Origin: Clostridia bacterium
GTDB lineage: Bacteria > Bacillota > Clostridia > Oscillospirales > Acutalibacteraceae
DNA: 64,000 bases
Direction: 5' to 3'
Assembly (NCBI GenBank): GCA_017410605.1
Contig: JAFQQN010000012.1
Span: 1-64,000 of the forward strand
A program made the translations under genes and the position numbers. Within the stretch, counting starts at the first letter, position 1. The number at the start of each line of letters is the position of its first letter. The notes under the pieces were generated by a model. That model did no database searches. It was not told the DNA's origin and saw only the letters and a program-made list of their open reading frames with translations. This document shows, piece by piece, positions 44,925 through 53,614 of the stretch.

Positions 44925-46280
44925 TTAATAAGCAACACCCTGAGCAATCATTGCCTCTGCAACCTTTTCAAAACCGGCAATATTGGCACCTGCAACAAGG
45001 TCGCCCTCCATACCGTATTTCTTTGCAGCAGCATAAGAGGTATTATAAATGTTGGTCATTATCTGGTGAAGCTTTGCATCAACTTCCTCGGCTGTCCAGC
45101 TGTAACGCATAGAGTTCTGGCTCATTTCAAGTCCTGAAACGGCAACACCACCGGCATTAACAGCCTTAGATGGAGCAATAACTACCTTGTTTTCCTTAAG
45201 GTATGCAACAGCATCGGCCGTTGTAGGCATATTAGAAACCTCAACATAATATTTAACGCCGTTAGCTACAATATTTTTAGCGTCTTCGGCATTAACCTCG
45301 TTCTGTGTGGCGCAAGGCATAACAACATCAACCTTAACACCCCAAGGCTTTTCCCCTGCGTGATATTCTACACCAAACTTATCGGCATAATCCTTAACCA
45401 TATCGTGACCGGATGCACGCATTTCTAACATAAAGTTAATTTTTTCTTCGGTATTAATTCCGTCAGGGTCATAAACATAACCATCAGGACCGGAAATTGT
45501 AACAACCTTGCCACCAAGCTCGGTAACCTTTTTAACGGTACCCCAAGCAACGTTACCAAAACCGGAAACTGCAAAGGTTTTACCCTTAATATCTTCACCG
45601 AAAGACTTAAGCATTTCTGCTGCATAATAAACTGCGCCAAAACCTGTAGCCTCGGGACGGATAAGAGAACCGCCATAAGAAAGACCTTTACCGGTAAGAA
45701 CGCCGGTAAACTCGTTACGGAGCCTCTTATACTGGCCAAACAAATAACCAACCTCACGGGCACCAACACCAATATCACCTGCAGGAACGTCGGTATCGGG
45801 GCCAATATGCTTGGCAAGTTCGGTCATAAAGCTCTGGCAGAAACGCATAATCTCGTTATCGCTCTTGCCACGGGGGTCAAAGTCTGAACCACCCTTACCG
45901 CCGCCCATAGGAAGACCGGTAAGGCTGTTTTTAAAGGTCTGCTCAAAACCAAGGAATTTAATAACAGAAGCATTAACAGAAGGATGAAGACGAAGACCAC
46001 CCTTATACGGGCCAATGGCAGAGTTAAACTGAACTCTGAAACCGCGGTTAACATGAACCTTTCCGTTATCATCTACCCAGGAAACACGGAAAGAAACCAT
46101 TCTTTCAGGCTCAACTATTCTTTCCATAATGCCCCATTTCTCGATTCTATCATCTTGTTCCACAACCGGCTCTAAAGATTCTAAAACCTCAAGCACAGCC
46201 TGTAAAAATTCCGGCTCACCGGCATTACGGCTCTCTACCTTTTCGTAAACACTTTTTAAATACTCATTTTTAAGTGCCAT
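44925..46280 (-). CDS. gdhA: Glutamate dehydrogenase (hexameric)
   Basis: The 451-residue protein is a standard bacterial GDH of the 50-kDa hexamer class. PMGGGKGGSDFDPRGKS contains the catalytic lysine, IGPDTDVPAGDIGVGAREVGY follows, and the Rossmann loop FAVSGFGNVAWG binds the coenzyme. It interconverts glutamate with 2-oxoglutarate and ammonia; the assimilatory NADP form is likely but not certain. ATG 46280 has GGAG 8 bases upstream and matches the family start; a longer in-frame start does not. It is a single gene with its own promoter and terminator. Confidence 0.97.
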   Translation of the reverse strand: MALKNEYLKSVYEKVESRNAGEPEFLQAVLEVLESLEPVVEQDDRIEKWGIMERIVEPERMVSFRVSWVDDNGKVHVNRGFRVQFNSAIGPYKGGLRLHPSVNASVIKFLGFEQTFKNSLTGLPMGGGKGGSDFDPRGKSDNEIMRFCQSFMTELAKHIGPDTDVPAGDIGVGAREVGYLFGQYKRLRNEFTGVLTGKGLSYGGSLIRPEATGFGAVYYAAEMLKSFGEDIKGKTFAVSGFGNVAWGTVKKVTELGGKVVTISGPDGYVYDPDGINTEEKINFMLEMRASGHDMVKDYADKFGVEYHAGEKPWGVKVDVVMPCATQNEVNAEDAKNIVANGVKYYVEVSNMPTTADAVAYLKENKVVIAPSKAVNAGGVAVSGLEMSQNSMRYSWTAEEVDAKLHQIMTNIYNTSYAAAKKYGMEGDLVAGANIAGFEKVAEAMIAQGVAY

Positions 46281-46316
46281 GACAAAAACTCCTTTATAAA
46301 ACAATTTAACAGTAAT

Positions 46317-46345
46317 AGTTTAAACCTTTGACCTTTTAATGTCAA
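46317..46345 (-). promoter_or_regulatory. Promoter of gdhA
   Basis: TTGACA, 17 bp and TAAACT on the minus strand, giving a leader of about 30 nt. Confidence 0.65.
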
Positions 46346-46414
46346 GACTTTTGTGTATTAAAGCGCTAAAAAAATATATACTATCTGTAAAACTATCATT
46401 CATTTTATGAATTA

Positions 46415-46546
46415 GTTATCCACTAAAACGGTGGATAACCCCCTGTTTTTATCCAACTTTTCCACCGAGATATACACTTTTTTTCTGTCTAACACCCTCA
46501 ATACCCCACTTTACCATAGAAAATCGGTGGAAAAGTCGGTTGATAA
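46415..46546. other. Cluster of DnaA-box-like motifs and inverted repeats
   Basis: Four sequences close to the DnaA box TTATCCACA occur in 132 bp: TTATCCACT (46416, plus), TTATCCACC (46438, minus), TTATCCAAC (46449, plus) and TTATCAACC (46546, minus). The first two form the palindrome GTTATCCAC/GTGGATAAC. Separately, ACTTTTCCACCGA (46456-46468) and TCGGTGGAAAAGT (46524-46536) are perfect 13-bp inverted repeats. The remainder of the 437-bp gap contains the two promoters and an isolated TTCGACA at 46586-46592. Confidence 0.4.
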
Positions 46547-46642
46547 CTATAATTACTATTTGTAAAACATTGCTTTTTCTTGGTCTTCGACAGCATTTTT
46601 ATACAATACAATACAAAAAATTCACAAAAGCTAAAAAAAGGG

Positions 46643-46671
46643 TTTACTATTAATTAAGACATGTGTATAAT
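46643..46671 (+). promoter_or_regulatory. Promoter of the lipoprotein-U32 unit
   Basis: TTTACT, 17 bp and TATAAT on the plus strand, with the start codon about 40 bp after the predicted start site. Confidence 0.55.
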
Positions 46672-46717
46672 AATTATATGCAAATTCTCACTTTTATATT
46701 AAGTCAAGGGGATATTT

Positions 46718-47206
46718 ATGCTAACATTACTAAAAAAAACGGGGTGCTGTGCTTTAGCTGTCGTGCTTAGCCTTAGCTTATTGGTAACCGGCTGCAGCAA
46801 ATCACCCTCCACTGCTCCTGCCGAAATAACACAACAAGTTATTGAAAATAACAATTTTTCTAAATTAAAAGAGCTTTCAGGTGACCAGCTTTCTTCTTAT
46901 TTTCAGTTTAAAAACACCGATGTTAAGCGCTTTTCGGCATTCATAAGCGATTCAACCGACCTTGCCGACACAGTCGCTGCTTTTGAAACCGAAACGAAGG
47001 ATGATTATAACCTAGTTATAACCGGAGTTTCTAAATATCTTACAAAGCTTTCATCAGCTATGCAGACCTCATTCGAAAACGAATATGACAAAACACGCTC
47101 GGCACTGATTATGCACATTGATAATACCGTTATTTTGGTGGTTAGCTCTGACTTTGAAAAAATTGAAGCGCAGCTTAAAGAGCTTGGTGCAAAGGCGGTA
47201 TATTAA
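46718..47206 (+). CDS. Predicted lipoprotein, DUF4358-like
   Basis: The 162-residue protein has a lipoprotein signal with lipobox VTGC (Cys near residue 26). The mature part alternates helices and strands, with FKNTDVKRFSAFI and a terminal strand region HIDNTVILVVS. It resembles small DUF4358 lipoproteins of clostridia, but the match is from memory and weak. It overlaps the next gene by one base (TAATG), which suggests translation coupling to the U32 gene. Confidence 0.6.
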   Translation: MLTLLKKTGCCALAVVLSLSLLVTGCSKSPSTAPAEITQQVIENNNFSKLKELSGDQLSSYFQFKNTDVKRFSAFISDSTDLADTVAAFETETKDDYNLVITGVSKYLTKLSSAMQTSFENEYDKTRSALIMHIDNTVILVVSSDFEKIEAQLKELGAKAVY

Positions 47207-49281
47207 TGAAGCCTGAAATTCTTGCCCCGGTAGGAAGTAAAGAAGCCCTTATTGCTGCAATATATTCCGGGGCCGACGGGGTATATTTGGGCGCTTCCAG
47301 GTTCAATGCCCGACAAAATGCAACCAATTTTGGGGACAACGATTTATCCGAAGCCATTTTGTTTTGCAAACAACATGGGGTGAAGTGTTATCTCACCCTT
47401 AATATATTAATCAAAGACCAAGAGCTTGAAGAGGCTTTAAACTTAAGCCGTTTTGCTTTTAATGCCGGCATAGATGCGGTAATTGTGCAGGATCTTGGCC
47501 TTGCAGCGATGCTTAAAGAAAATATACCCCAACTTACCCTACATGGCTCTACACAGCTGTCAGTTCATTCTCCTGCCGCCCTTTCAGTTTTGAAAGAATT
47601 AGGGTTCAAAAGGGTAGTACCTGCCAGAGAACTAAGCAGAAATGAACTAAAAGATATTTGCAATGAAGCCTCGCGCCTTGGTATGGAGGTTGAAGCCTTT
47701 ATCCACGGCGCCCTTTGTATGAGCCTTTCGGGTCAATGCTATTTCAGTGCCCACTTAGGCGGTCGAAGTGCAAACCGCGGCCTTTGCGCCGGTACCTGCC
47801 GTCTTCCCTTTTCGGCAAAAGGCGGAACTGAATATGATTTGAGCCTTAAGGACCTTAGTCTGATTAATAAAGCTAAGGAACTGTCAGACATAGGGGTGGC
47901 CTCATTTAAAATTGAAGGGCGTATGAAAAAGGCAGAATATGTTGCCGCGGCAGTCAGCACCCTAAGAAGCGTTGTTGATACCGGCTCGGCCCCAAAGGAA
48001 GCATTCGAAACCTTAGAACAGGTTTTTTCACGAAGTGGTTTTACTGACGGTTATTTCTCACATACCCTTGGAAAGAGTATGTTTGGTGTTCGAACCGAGC
48101 AGGATAAAATCACATCTGATGAGGTTTTAAAAAGGCTACACGGCTTATATAGAAGACCTTTTCAGCGAATACCGTTAGACTTTAAAATTACTATAAAGGC
48201 AGGGGCCCCCCTAACCCTTACAGCTAACTGTCAGGGCCTTGAAATTACCCAAACCGCCAACCCACCGGAAAAGGCAATGAATTTTTCTATTACAAAAGAA
48301 CGCATTGAAAATTCCCTTTCAAAGCTTGGCGGTACCCCATATTTCATAAACAAAATACAAATTGACTTAGATGAAGGTTTAAGTATTCCTTCATCTGTTT
48401 TAAATAATCTTCGCAAAAACGTTATTTTTGAATTAGACCGTCAAAGAACCATAACCACAACGCCGACGGTTCCCAATATAACCTATGCCCCCACCTTAAA
48501 AAAGAAAAAAATTAGGGGTTGGTTTTTAAGGTTTAATTCTATAGAACAAATACCCTCAATAAAGGAATTAAAACTTCCCTTAACCGGCTACAGTCTTCCT
48601 GCCGAAGAGCTTGTTGCCGCTAAAGATATACCAATGCTTTTAGGCGCAAATAATTCTGGTCTTTTGCCAACGGCAGAGCTTCCACGCGGCGCTACAGATG
48701 ACAATACCACTATACTGCTTTTAAATAAGCTTAAAGAAAAAGGAATTAATGCTGTTGTTGCCGGTAACATTGCCACTGTTAAACTAGCGTTAGAAAAGGG
48801 CTTTTGTGTCTTTGGCGGTTTTGGTCTTAACCTTTTTAATAACCAAGCCTTAAAAACTATAAGTCGTATTGGCGTTTTTAAAGGTGTTATTTCTGCCGAA
48901 CTAAGCCTCAAGGAAACAGAATATTTAAGCTTTAACGGTTTTGAGACCTATATGTTTTGCTATGGCCGTTTTCCCCTTATGCTTACCAGAAACTGCCCTG
49001 GCAAAAACGGTATAGGCTGTAGTGCACAGGGCAAATGTGAAATAACCGACCGAAAGGACGAGCATTTCCCCTTAATATGCCGCAACGGTTTTTGCGAAAT
49101 TTTAAATTCCAGGCCAACAAATATTGCCGACAACACTAATAGTATTTCCTGCGATGGGGCATATTTTTACTTTACAACCGAAGAAAAAAATGAAGTTTTT
49201 GAAATATTAAAAGGCTTTATAAGTAAAAAAATAACCTCTGAGAAATATACCAGAGGTCTTTCGAAAAACGGAGTTTTATGA
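47206..49281 (+). CDS. U32 family protein, RlhA-like
   Basis: The 691-residue protein has the U32 signature near residue 165, EAFIHGALCMSLSGQCYFS, with the conserved Cys residues, and begins MKPEILAPVGSKEALIAA. The long C-terminal region with several Cys (RNCPGKNGIGC) fits the DUF3656-containing U32 group. RlhA in Escherichia coli introduces 5-hydroxycytidine at 23S rRNA position 2501 and requires prephenate-dependent and iron-related factors. The peptidase name is historical; rRNA hydroxylation is the more probable role. Confidence 0.8.
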   Translation: MKPEILAPVGSKEALIAAIYSGADGVYLGASRFNARQNATNFGDNDLSEAILFCKQHGVKCYLTLNILIKDQELEEALNLSRFAFNAGIDAVIVQDLGLAAMLKENIPQLTLHGSTQLSVHSPAALSVLKELGFKRVVPARELSRNELKDICNEASRLGMEVEAFIHGALCMSLSGQCYFSAHLGGRSANRGLCAGTCRLPFSAKGGTEYDLSLKDLSLINKAKELSDIGVASFKIEGRMKKAEYVAAAVSTLRSVVDTGSAPKEAFETLEQVFSRSGFTDGYFSHTLGKSMFGVRTEQDKITSDEVLKRLHGLYRRPFQRIPLDFKITIKAGAPLTLTANCQGLEITQTANPPEKAMNFSITKERIENSLSKLGGTPYFINKIQIDLDEGLSIPSSVLNNLRKNVIFELDRQRTITTTPTVPNITYAPTLKKKKIRGWFLRFNSIEQIPSIKELKLPLTGYSLPAEELVAAKDIPMLLGANNSGLLPTAELPRGATDDNTTILLLNKLKEKGINAVVAGNIATVKLALEKGFCVFGGFGLNLFNNQALKTISRIGVFKGVISAELSLKETEYLSFNGFETYMFCYGRFPLMLTRNCPGKNGIGCSAQGKCEITDRKDEHFPLICRNGFCEILNSRPTNIADNTNSISCDGAYFYFTTEEKNEVFEILKGFISKKITSEKYTRGLSKNGVL

Positions 49282-49295
49282 CTTTTTAGTAGCTA

Positions 49296-49324
49296 ATAAA
49301 AAAACACCGCAACAATGTGCGGTG
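49296..49324 (-). terminator. Terminator of tRNA-Thr
   Basis: CACCGCA and TGCGGTG form a 7-bp stem on the minus strand followed by TTTTTTT. Confidence 0.85.
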
Positions 49325-49325
49325 C

Positions 49326-49400
49326 TGGAGCTGATGATCGGAATCGAACCGACAACCTGCTCATTACGAGTGAGCTGCTCTGCCATTGAGCCACATCAGC
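49326..49400 (-). tRNA. tRNA-Thr(CGU)
   Basis: The minus strand folds as a cloverleaf: acceptor arms GCTGATG and CATCAGC, a D-arm with GGCTCAATGGCAGAGC, an anticodon loop CTCGTAA giving anticodon CGT, and a T-arm with GTCGGTTCGATTCCGAT. The CCA end is encoded. The anticodon reads ACG, a threonine codon. It is a single tRNA gene with its own promoter and terminator, lying between two plus-strand genes. Confidence 0.96.
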
Positions 49401-49419
49401 AAGATTTTGTTTATTATTT

Positions 49420-49448
49420 AGTATAGCAATTTTGCATTAAATAGTCAA
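49420..49448 (-). promoter_or_regulatory. Promoter of tRNA-Thr
   Basis: TTGACT, 17 bp and TATACT on the minus strand, about 20 bp before the mature tRNA 5' end. Confidence 0.75.
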
Positions 49449-49470
49449 GTATAAATTAGGAGGTAACTGT

Positions 49471-49890
49471 ATGAAAGAAAGCACTGTTCTTGCAGAAAAT
49501 CTTAAAAAACTGCGAAAGCTTTACGGGCTTACTCAGCAGCAACTGGCCGAAACCATTGGTCAAAAGCGTTCTACCTATGCATACTACGAGCATGGCGTTA
49601 CTCCCAACACCAGCACCATTTTAAAACTAGCCAAAATTTTCGAAATAAGCACTCACGAGTTAATTTATGGGACAATAGAAACTCACATCGAGCGGGACCC
49701 CCTTTCTCCTACCGGTAAGCTTGAAGACGGCTCTAGCATCTTCAAAACCAACACCGCACCCGTTATGGTCTTCCCCGACCTTAGCATAGATGAAAAAGAA
49801 CTGATTTTAAATATGCGTCTGCTTCCCCCAAGCTACAAACAAGAGCTTTTGGAGAATTCGAGGCTGCTTATAGAAAAAACAGAAAGCTAA
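49471..49890 (+). CDS. XRE-family transcriptional regulator
   Basis: The 139-residue protein has an N-terminal Cro/CI-type helix-turn-helix (about residues 8-62) with GLTQQQLAETIGQKRSTYAYYEHG and LAKIFEISTHELI. The sequence is a compact XRE domain with an unrecognised C-terminal region of about 70 residues. No target operon is obvious; it could regulate the tRNA gene region or itself. It has AGGAGG before the ATG and a strong terminator at 49897-49954. Confidence 0.9.
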   Translation: MKESTVLAENLKKLRKLYGLTQQQLAETIGQKRSTYAYYEHGVTPNTSTILKLAKIFEISTHELIYGTIETHIERDPLSPTGKLEDGSSIFKTNTAPVMVFPDLSIDEKELILNMRLLPPSYKQELLENSRLLIEKTES

Positions 49891-49896
49891 AAAACA

Positions 49897-49954
49897 AAAG
49901 GCTGTTATGGCACATAGTGTAAAGTATTACCTATTGCGTTCCATAACAGCCTTT
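49897..49954. terminator. Bidirectional terminator between the XRE gene and rsmA
   Basis: AAAGGCTGTTATGG and CCATAACAGCCTTT form a 14-bp stem around a 30-base loop, followed by ATTTTT on the plus strand and A/T-rich sequence on the other. Confidence 0.8.
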
Positions 49955-49962
49955 ATTTTTGT

Positions 49963-50823
49963 TCATTTTTCAAATATAATATTAGTAAGCTGTGCAAACT
50001 GCTCTAGCGAAAGCTCTTCTGCTCTTACTGTTGCCGAAACACCAACCTGGCTAAGGGCTTGTTCAATTTTTGCCTTACCGGAAATTCCCGAAGAAGAAAC
50101 CGAGTTTATAAATGTCTTCCTTCTATGGTTAAAGGCGGCTCGAACTAAAGCAAAAAATGCCTTTTCGCTATTAAGCTTTACCGGCGGTTCTTTCCTTATT
50201 TTAAGCTGTATTACCGCGCTGTCAACATTGGGAACCGGTGTAAAACAGCCTCTTGACACATTGAACAGAATACTTCCACTTGCAAAATATGATGCAGACA
50301 GAGTTACCGCCCCCACATCTCGACCCGGTATTTCTGCGCAAAGGCGCTCTGCCGCCTCTTTTTGCACCATAACAGTAATACTTTCAACAGGAAGCTTACT
50401 TTCCAAAAGCATCATAATAATTGGCGAGGTTATGTAATAAGGCAGGTTGGCGCACACCGAAACCCTTTGGCAGTCAGAAAAATTTTCTTCTATTATTTTT
50501 TTAAGGTCCAGCTTCATTGCGTCGCCAAATATAACCTTAACATTATCAAAATCCTCTAAAGTTTTGCCAAGAACAGGGCGAAGCCTTTCGTCTAACTCTA
50601 TTGCCACAACCCTCTTGGCAACCTGAGCCAGTTCGGCAGTTAAAACACCTATTCCCGGGCCTATTTCTAAAACTCCGGTATTTTGGTCTGCCGATGCCTC
50701 GGCCATTCGGGGACACACTGTAGGGTCGGTGAGAAAATTTTGACCTAATGATTTTTTAAAGGTAAACCCTGCTTCTTTAAGCAGGGTTTCTATTGTTTTT
50801 TTACCAGATAAGTTATATTTCAT
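49963..50823 (-). CDS. rsmA: 16S rRNA (adenine(1518/1519)-N6)-dimethyltransferase
   Basis: The 286-residue protein has FKKSLGQNFLTDP at the N-terminus, the SAM motif VLEIGPGIGVLTAEL, the acidic VVAIELDERL and the catalytic NLPYYITSPI. It dimethylates two adjacent adenines in helix 45 of 16S rRNA (kasugamycin sensitivity). It is distinguished from Erm methylases by the housekeeping GQNFL and NLPYY context and by length. It starts 13 bp after the P-type ATPase gene and is probably in the same transcript. Confidence 0.96.
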   Translation of the reverse strand: MKYNLSGKKTIETLLKEAGFTFKKSLGQNFLTDPTVCPRMAEASADQNTGVLEIGPGIGVLTAELAQVAKRVVAIELDERLRPVLGKTLEDFDNVKVIFGDAMKLDLKKIIEENFSDCQRVSVCANLPYYITSPIIMMLLESKLPVESITVMVQKEAAERLCAEIPGRDVGAVTLSASYFASGSILFNVSRGCFTPVPNVDSAVIQLKIRKEPPVKLNSEKAFFALVRAAFNHRRKTFINSVSSSGISGKAKIEQALSQVGVSATVRAEELSLEQFAQLTNIIFEK

Positions 50824-50836
50824 ATATATTCCTTTT

Positions 50837-53443
50837 TTAATACTTTTTTATACGGAAAATTAATTTTACAAGCTCGGTTAAAATTAGAATGACTAACCCA
50901 AAGGCTAAAGCTATCCCAAAAACAGCACCGTTTACAGCTTCTAAAGAAAATAGCACTGACAGAGGCGTGAAAATAACAAGCAAACTTATAACAAACGCAA
51001 CTACAAGACCTAAAAGCATATTTTTGCTGATAGATATTCCCTCGCTTAAAACATCCTTACAGTTTTTTCGGCCTAAAGCAAGAAAAACAAGACCAAAAGA
51101 TAACACAGCAAAAGATACGGCAGGGGTTTCTAAAACGCCATATCCCACCAGAGCCAATATGCCTAACAATACACCTTGCCAAATAAAATCAAAATGGGGA
51201 ATACGGCTGAAAAGACCCTCTTTTTTCCCGATAGGCGGAATTTTCATACTATTCTTTCGATCTGCTTCAGCAGTAAGTGCTCTTGAAAGAAGCATTATAA
51301 GTAAAAGATTAACAAAAGCCAAGGCGCCTGTTGGAATAATAACACTTTTGAAAATTGCTATGCCGAAAATAAGCGCAACAACTTCGGCAATAACAGTAGC
51401 TAAATAAAGACCTACTGCATGACGGATATTATAAAATGCTGAGCGGCTGGTTTTGATTACATTTACTGCCGCAATAAAGCTGTCATCTGTTAAAATTACA
51501 TCTGCATTACCTTTAGCAATATCGGTTCCGGTAATTCCCATAGCAAGTCCCACATCGGCCTGTTTCAAGGCGGCGGCGTCTTCTACACTGTCACCTGTAA
51601 GAGCAACCGTTTCGCCCGTTTCCTGCCAGGCAGAAACTATTCTGATTTTTTGAGTATCACTTATTCGGCTGTAAACCGAAATGTCTTTTATTTCTTCCCT
51701 TAACTGCTCATCAGGCATTGCCTCCAGCTCGTCACCGGTAATGGCTTTTTGGCCTTTCTTTAAAATTCCAAGCTGTTTTGCTATAGCCACTGCTGTGGTA
51801 ATGTGGTCACCTGTAACCATTACTACCTCTATTCCCGCCTGGCTACACATTTCAAGAGAATTTCTTGTACTATGACTTATATAATCGGTCATTCCGAACA
51901 TTCCCAATAATGTAAGATCACATTCAAGCTCTTGGCTATTGGGGTTAGAAGGCACATTTTCTAAAGGCTTAATAGCAACGCCTATTACACGTTGACCTGC
52001 ATTACCCATATTGAACGATGCTTCCGAGGCGGCCTTAAGGTCTCCCCCTGTGCAAAGTGAAAGAAGAATATCCGGCGCACCCTTTACGATAGCAAATGGG
52101 CGATTGTTTATCATATTAACCGTGGTCATTAGTTTACGCTTTGAATCGAAAGAAATTTCAGCCATTCGGGGATAAACATTTTCAAGCTCATCTTTTGAAA
52201 GACCACAATATTCTCTACAGGCCGAAACAATAGCAATTTCGGTAGGATCGCCTATATGTCTGTCTTTTCCGCTTGCTCCTAAAGCAATTTTTCCGTTACA
52301 ACACATAGCACCGGTTCTTATTAAGGTTATTTCATTCTCGTCAGGCTTGTCGGTATAAAGGTCAGTAAGCTTACCCGAGCACCAAATTGTAGCCATTTTC
52401 ATTTTGTTTCTGGTTAGGGTGCCTGTTTTGTCAGAAATAATAACAGAGGTTTTTCCAAGGGTTTCCACTGTTTCGGGGTTAACTACAACCGCATTTCGGG
52501 TTTCCATACCACTACAGGCAAAGCTTATTGCTGAAGTAACACACCTGGGCAACGCTTTAGAAAAGCAAATAGCATAAACCGATAAACCTAATGTAATTGC
52601 TTCAAACACATGGTCGCTGAATGATGTTGAGGGAACAAAAATTATGCATAAAAATAGAATTATTACCGACGAGATAAGACTGGCTATTCCAACCGTTTTG
52701 CCAAAAGAGGTTAAAGTTTTTTTAACCTGTGTTTGGGTACCAACCGTCTGCTCATTAAGCAGACTTTGTTTACCAAGCTCGGTGTTTTTACCCGTATCGG
52801 TAACAACTGCCACACCTCTGCCATAGGTTACAGAACAACCTGCATAAACCATATTATACCGTTCGGTTATAAGACAAATATCGTCAGGTAGAGCATTCAC
52901 ATCTTTTTCTGTGGGAGCACTATCGCCGCTGATAGCCGACTCATCGCAAATAAGGGAATTTTCCTCTAACAGTCTGCCATCGGCGGGAATATAATCCCCT
53001 GCTTCAAGAAAAATAACATCCCCGGGGACTAACAGCGAAGCATCTATCTTAACCTGATTTCCCTCTCTTAAAACCTTAGCAGAAAGAGAAATTTTGTTAT
53101 TCAAATTTTTAACAAGCTTGTCGTTATGTAAAGCAAAAAAAGCGCCGCATACCGCCGAAAGCACAACAACCAAAATAACCGAAAAAGGTGCATACCAAAC
53201 CGGCTTATTACCTATTAAACCTGTTACAATAAGAACCAATGCTAACGCTATAAGCCCAATGTTTTCTTTGCCAAACAGTCTTTTTGAAAATTCCTTAGCA
53301 AAAACACGTTCTTTTTTTACTACTGCTCTATTTTCTCCATATTGTTGTATTCGCTCAGCAACTTCTTTGCCGCTAAGACCCTGCTTTTCGTCAAAGTTCA
53401 GCTCTTTTTTTATATCTTCAATATCACAGCTGTGCCAAATCAT
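50837..53443 (-). CDS. Divergent P-type cation ATPase
   Basis: The 868-residue protein has the P-type plan: about ten transmembrane helices, an actuator domain with SGDS (172-175) in the TGES position, a phosphorylation motif DKTGTLT (338-344), a KGAP segment and TGDSVEDAAAL in the TGDGVNDAPAL position. It resembles the PMCA/SERCA (P2) group by order and length. However, the TM4 motif PEGLP is SKALP (295-299), and the TM6 Asn-x-x-Thr-Asp pattern of calcium pumps is not visible (NLLLIMLL instead). The transported ion is therefore uncertain. ATG 53443 has GGAGGATATATT; a longer start lacks a ribosome binding site. Confidence 0.85.
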   Translation of the reverse strand: MIWHSCDIEDIKKELNFDEKQGLSGKEVAERIQQYGENRAVVKKERVFAKEFSKRLFGKENIGLIALALVLIVTGLIGNKPVWYAPFSVILVVVLSAVCGAFFALHNDKLVKNLNNKISLSAKVLREGNQVKIDASLLVPGDVIFLEAGDYIPADGRLLEENSLICDESAISGDSAPTEKDVNALPDDICLITERYNMVYAGCSVTYGRGVAVVTDTGKNTELGKQSLLNEQTVGTQTQVKKTLTSFGKTVGIASLISSVIILFLCIIFVPSTSFSDHVFEAITLGLSVYAICFSKALPRCVTSAISFACSGMETRNAVVVNPETVETLGKTSVIISDKTGTLTRNKMKMATIWCSGKLTDLYTDKPDENEITLIRTGAMCCNGKIALGASGKDRHIGDPTEIAIVSACREYCGLSKDELENVYPRMAEISFDSKRKLMTTVNMINNRPFAIVKGAPDILLSLCTGGDLKAASEASFNMGNAGQRVIGVAIKPLENVPSNPNSQELECDLTLLGMFGMTDYISHSTRNSLEMCSQAGIEVVMVTGDHITTAVAIAKQLGILKKGQKAITGDELEAMPDEQLREEIKDISVYSRISDTQKIRIVSAWQETGETVALTGDSVEDAAALKQADVGLAMGITGTDIAKGNADVILTDDSFIAAVNVIKTSRSAFYNIRHAVGLYLATVIAEVVALIFGIAIFKSVIIPTGALAFVNLLLIMLLSRALTAEADRKNSMKIPPIGKKEGLFSRIPHFDFIWQGVLLGILALVGYGVLETPAVSFAVLSFGLVFLALGRKNCKDVLSEGISISKNMLLGLVVAFVISLLVIFTPLSVLFSLEAVNGAVFGIALAFGLVILILTELVKLIFRIKKY

Positions 53444-53534
53444 AATATATCCTCCAAAACTGATATATTGGTAACTTAAAGTTAAAACTTTAATCTGGTT
53501 TAATACCCTTTTTTGATACACCAATACATAATTT

Positions 53535-53563
53535 ATTTTAACATTTAAAATGGCATAAGTCAA
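53535..53563 (-). promoter_or_regulatory. Promoter of the P-type ATPase-rsmA unit
   Basis: TTGACT, 17 bp and TAAAAT on the minus strand, directly after the degV terminator. Confidence 0.65.
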
Positions 53564-53596
53564 CAAAAAAAGCCAAAGAGAAGAAACTCTTCGGCT
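53564..53596 (-). terminator. degV terminator
   Basis: AGCCGAAGAG and CTCTTTGGCT form a 10-position stem with one mismatch on the minus strand, followed by TTTTTTT. Confidence 0.8.
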
Positions 53597-53614
53597 ATAA
53601 AAAATTAAAAGCGA

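Noticed and set aside
46415..46546. Replication origin
   Set aside because: No exact DnaA boxes, no dnaA, dnaN or other origin genes; kept only as a motif cluster.
49963..50823. rsmA as an erm-type macrolide-resistance methylase
   Set aside because: Housekeeping GQNFLTDP start, length and NLPYYITSP fit RsmA.
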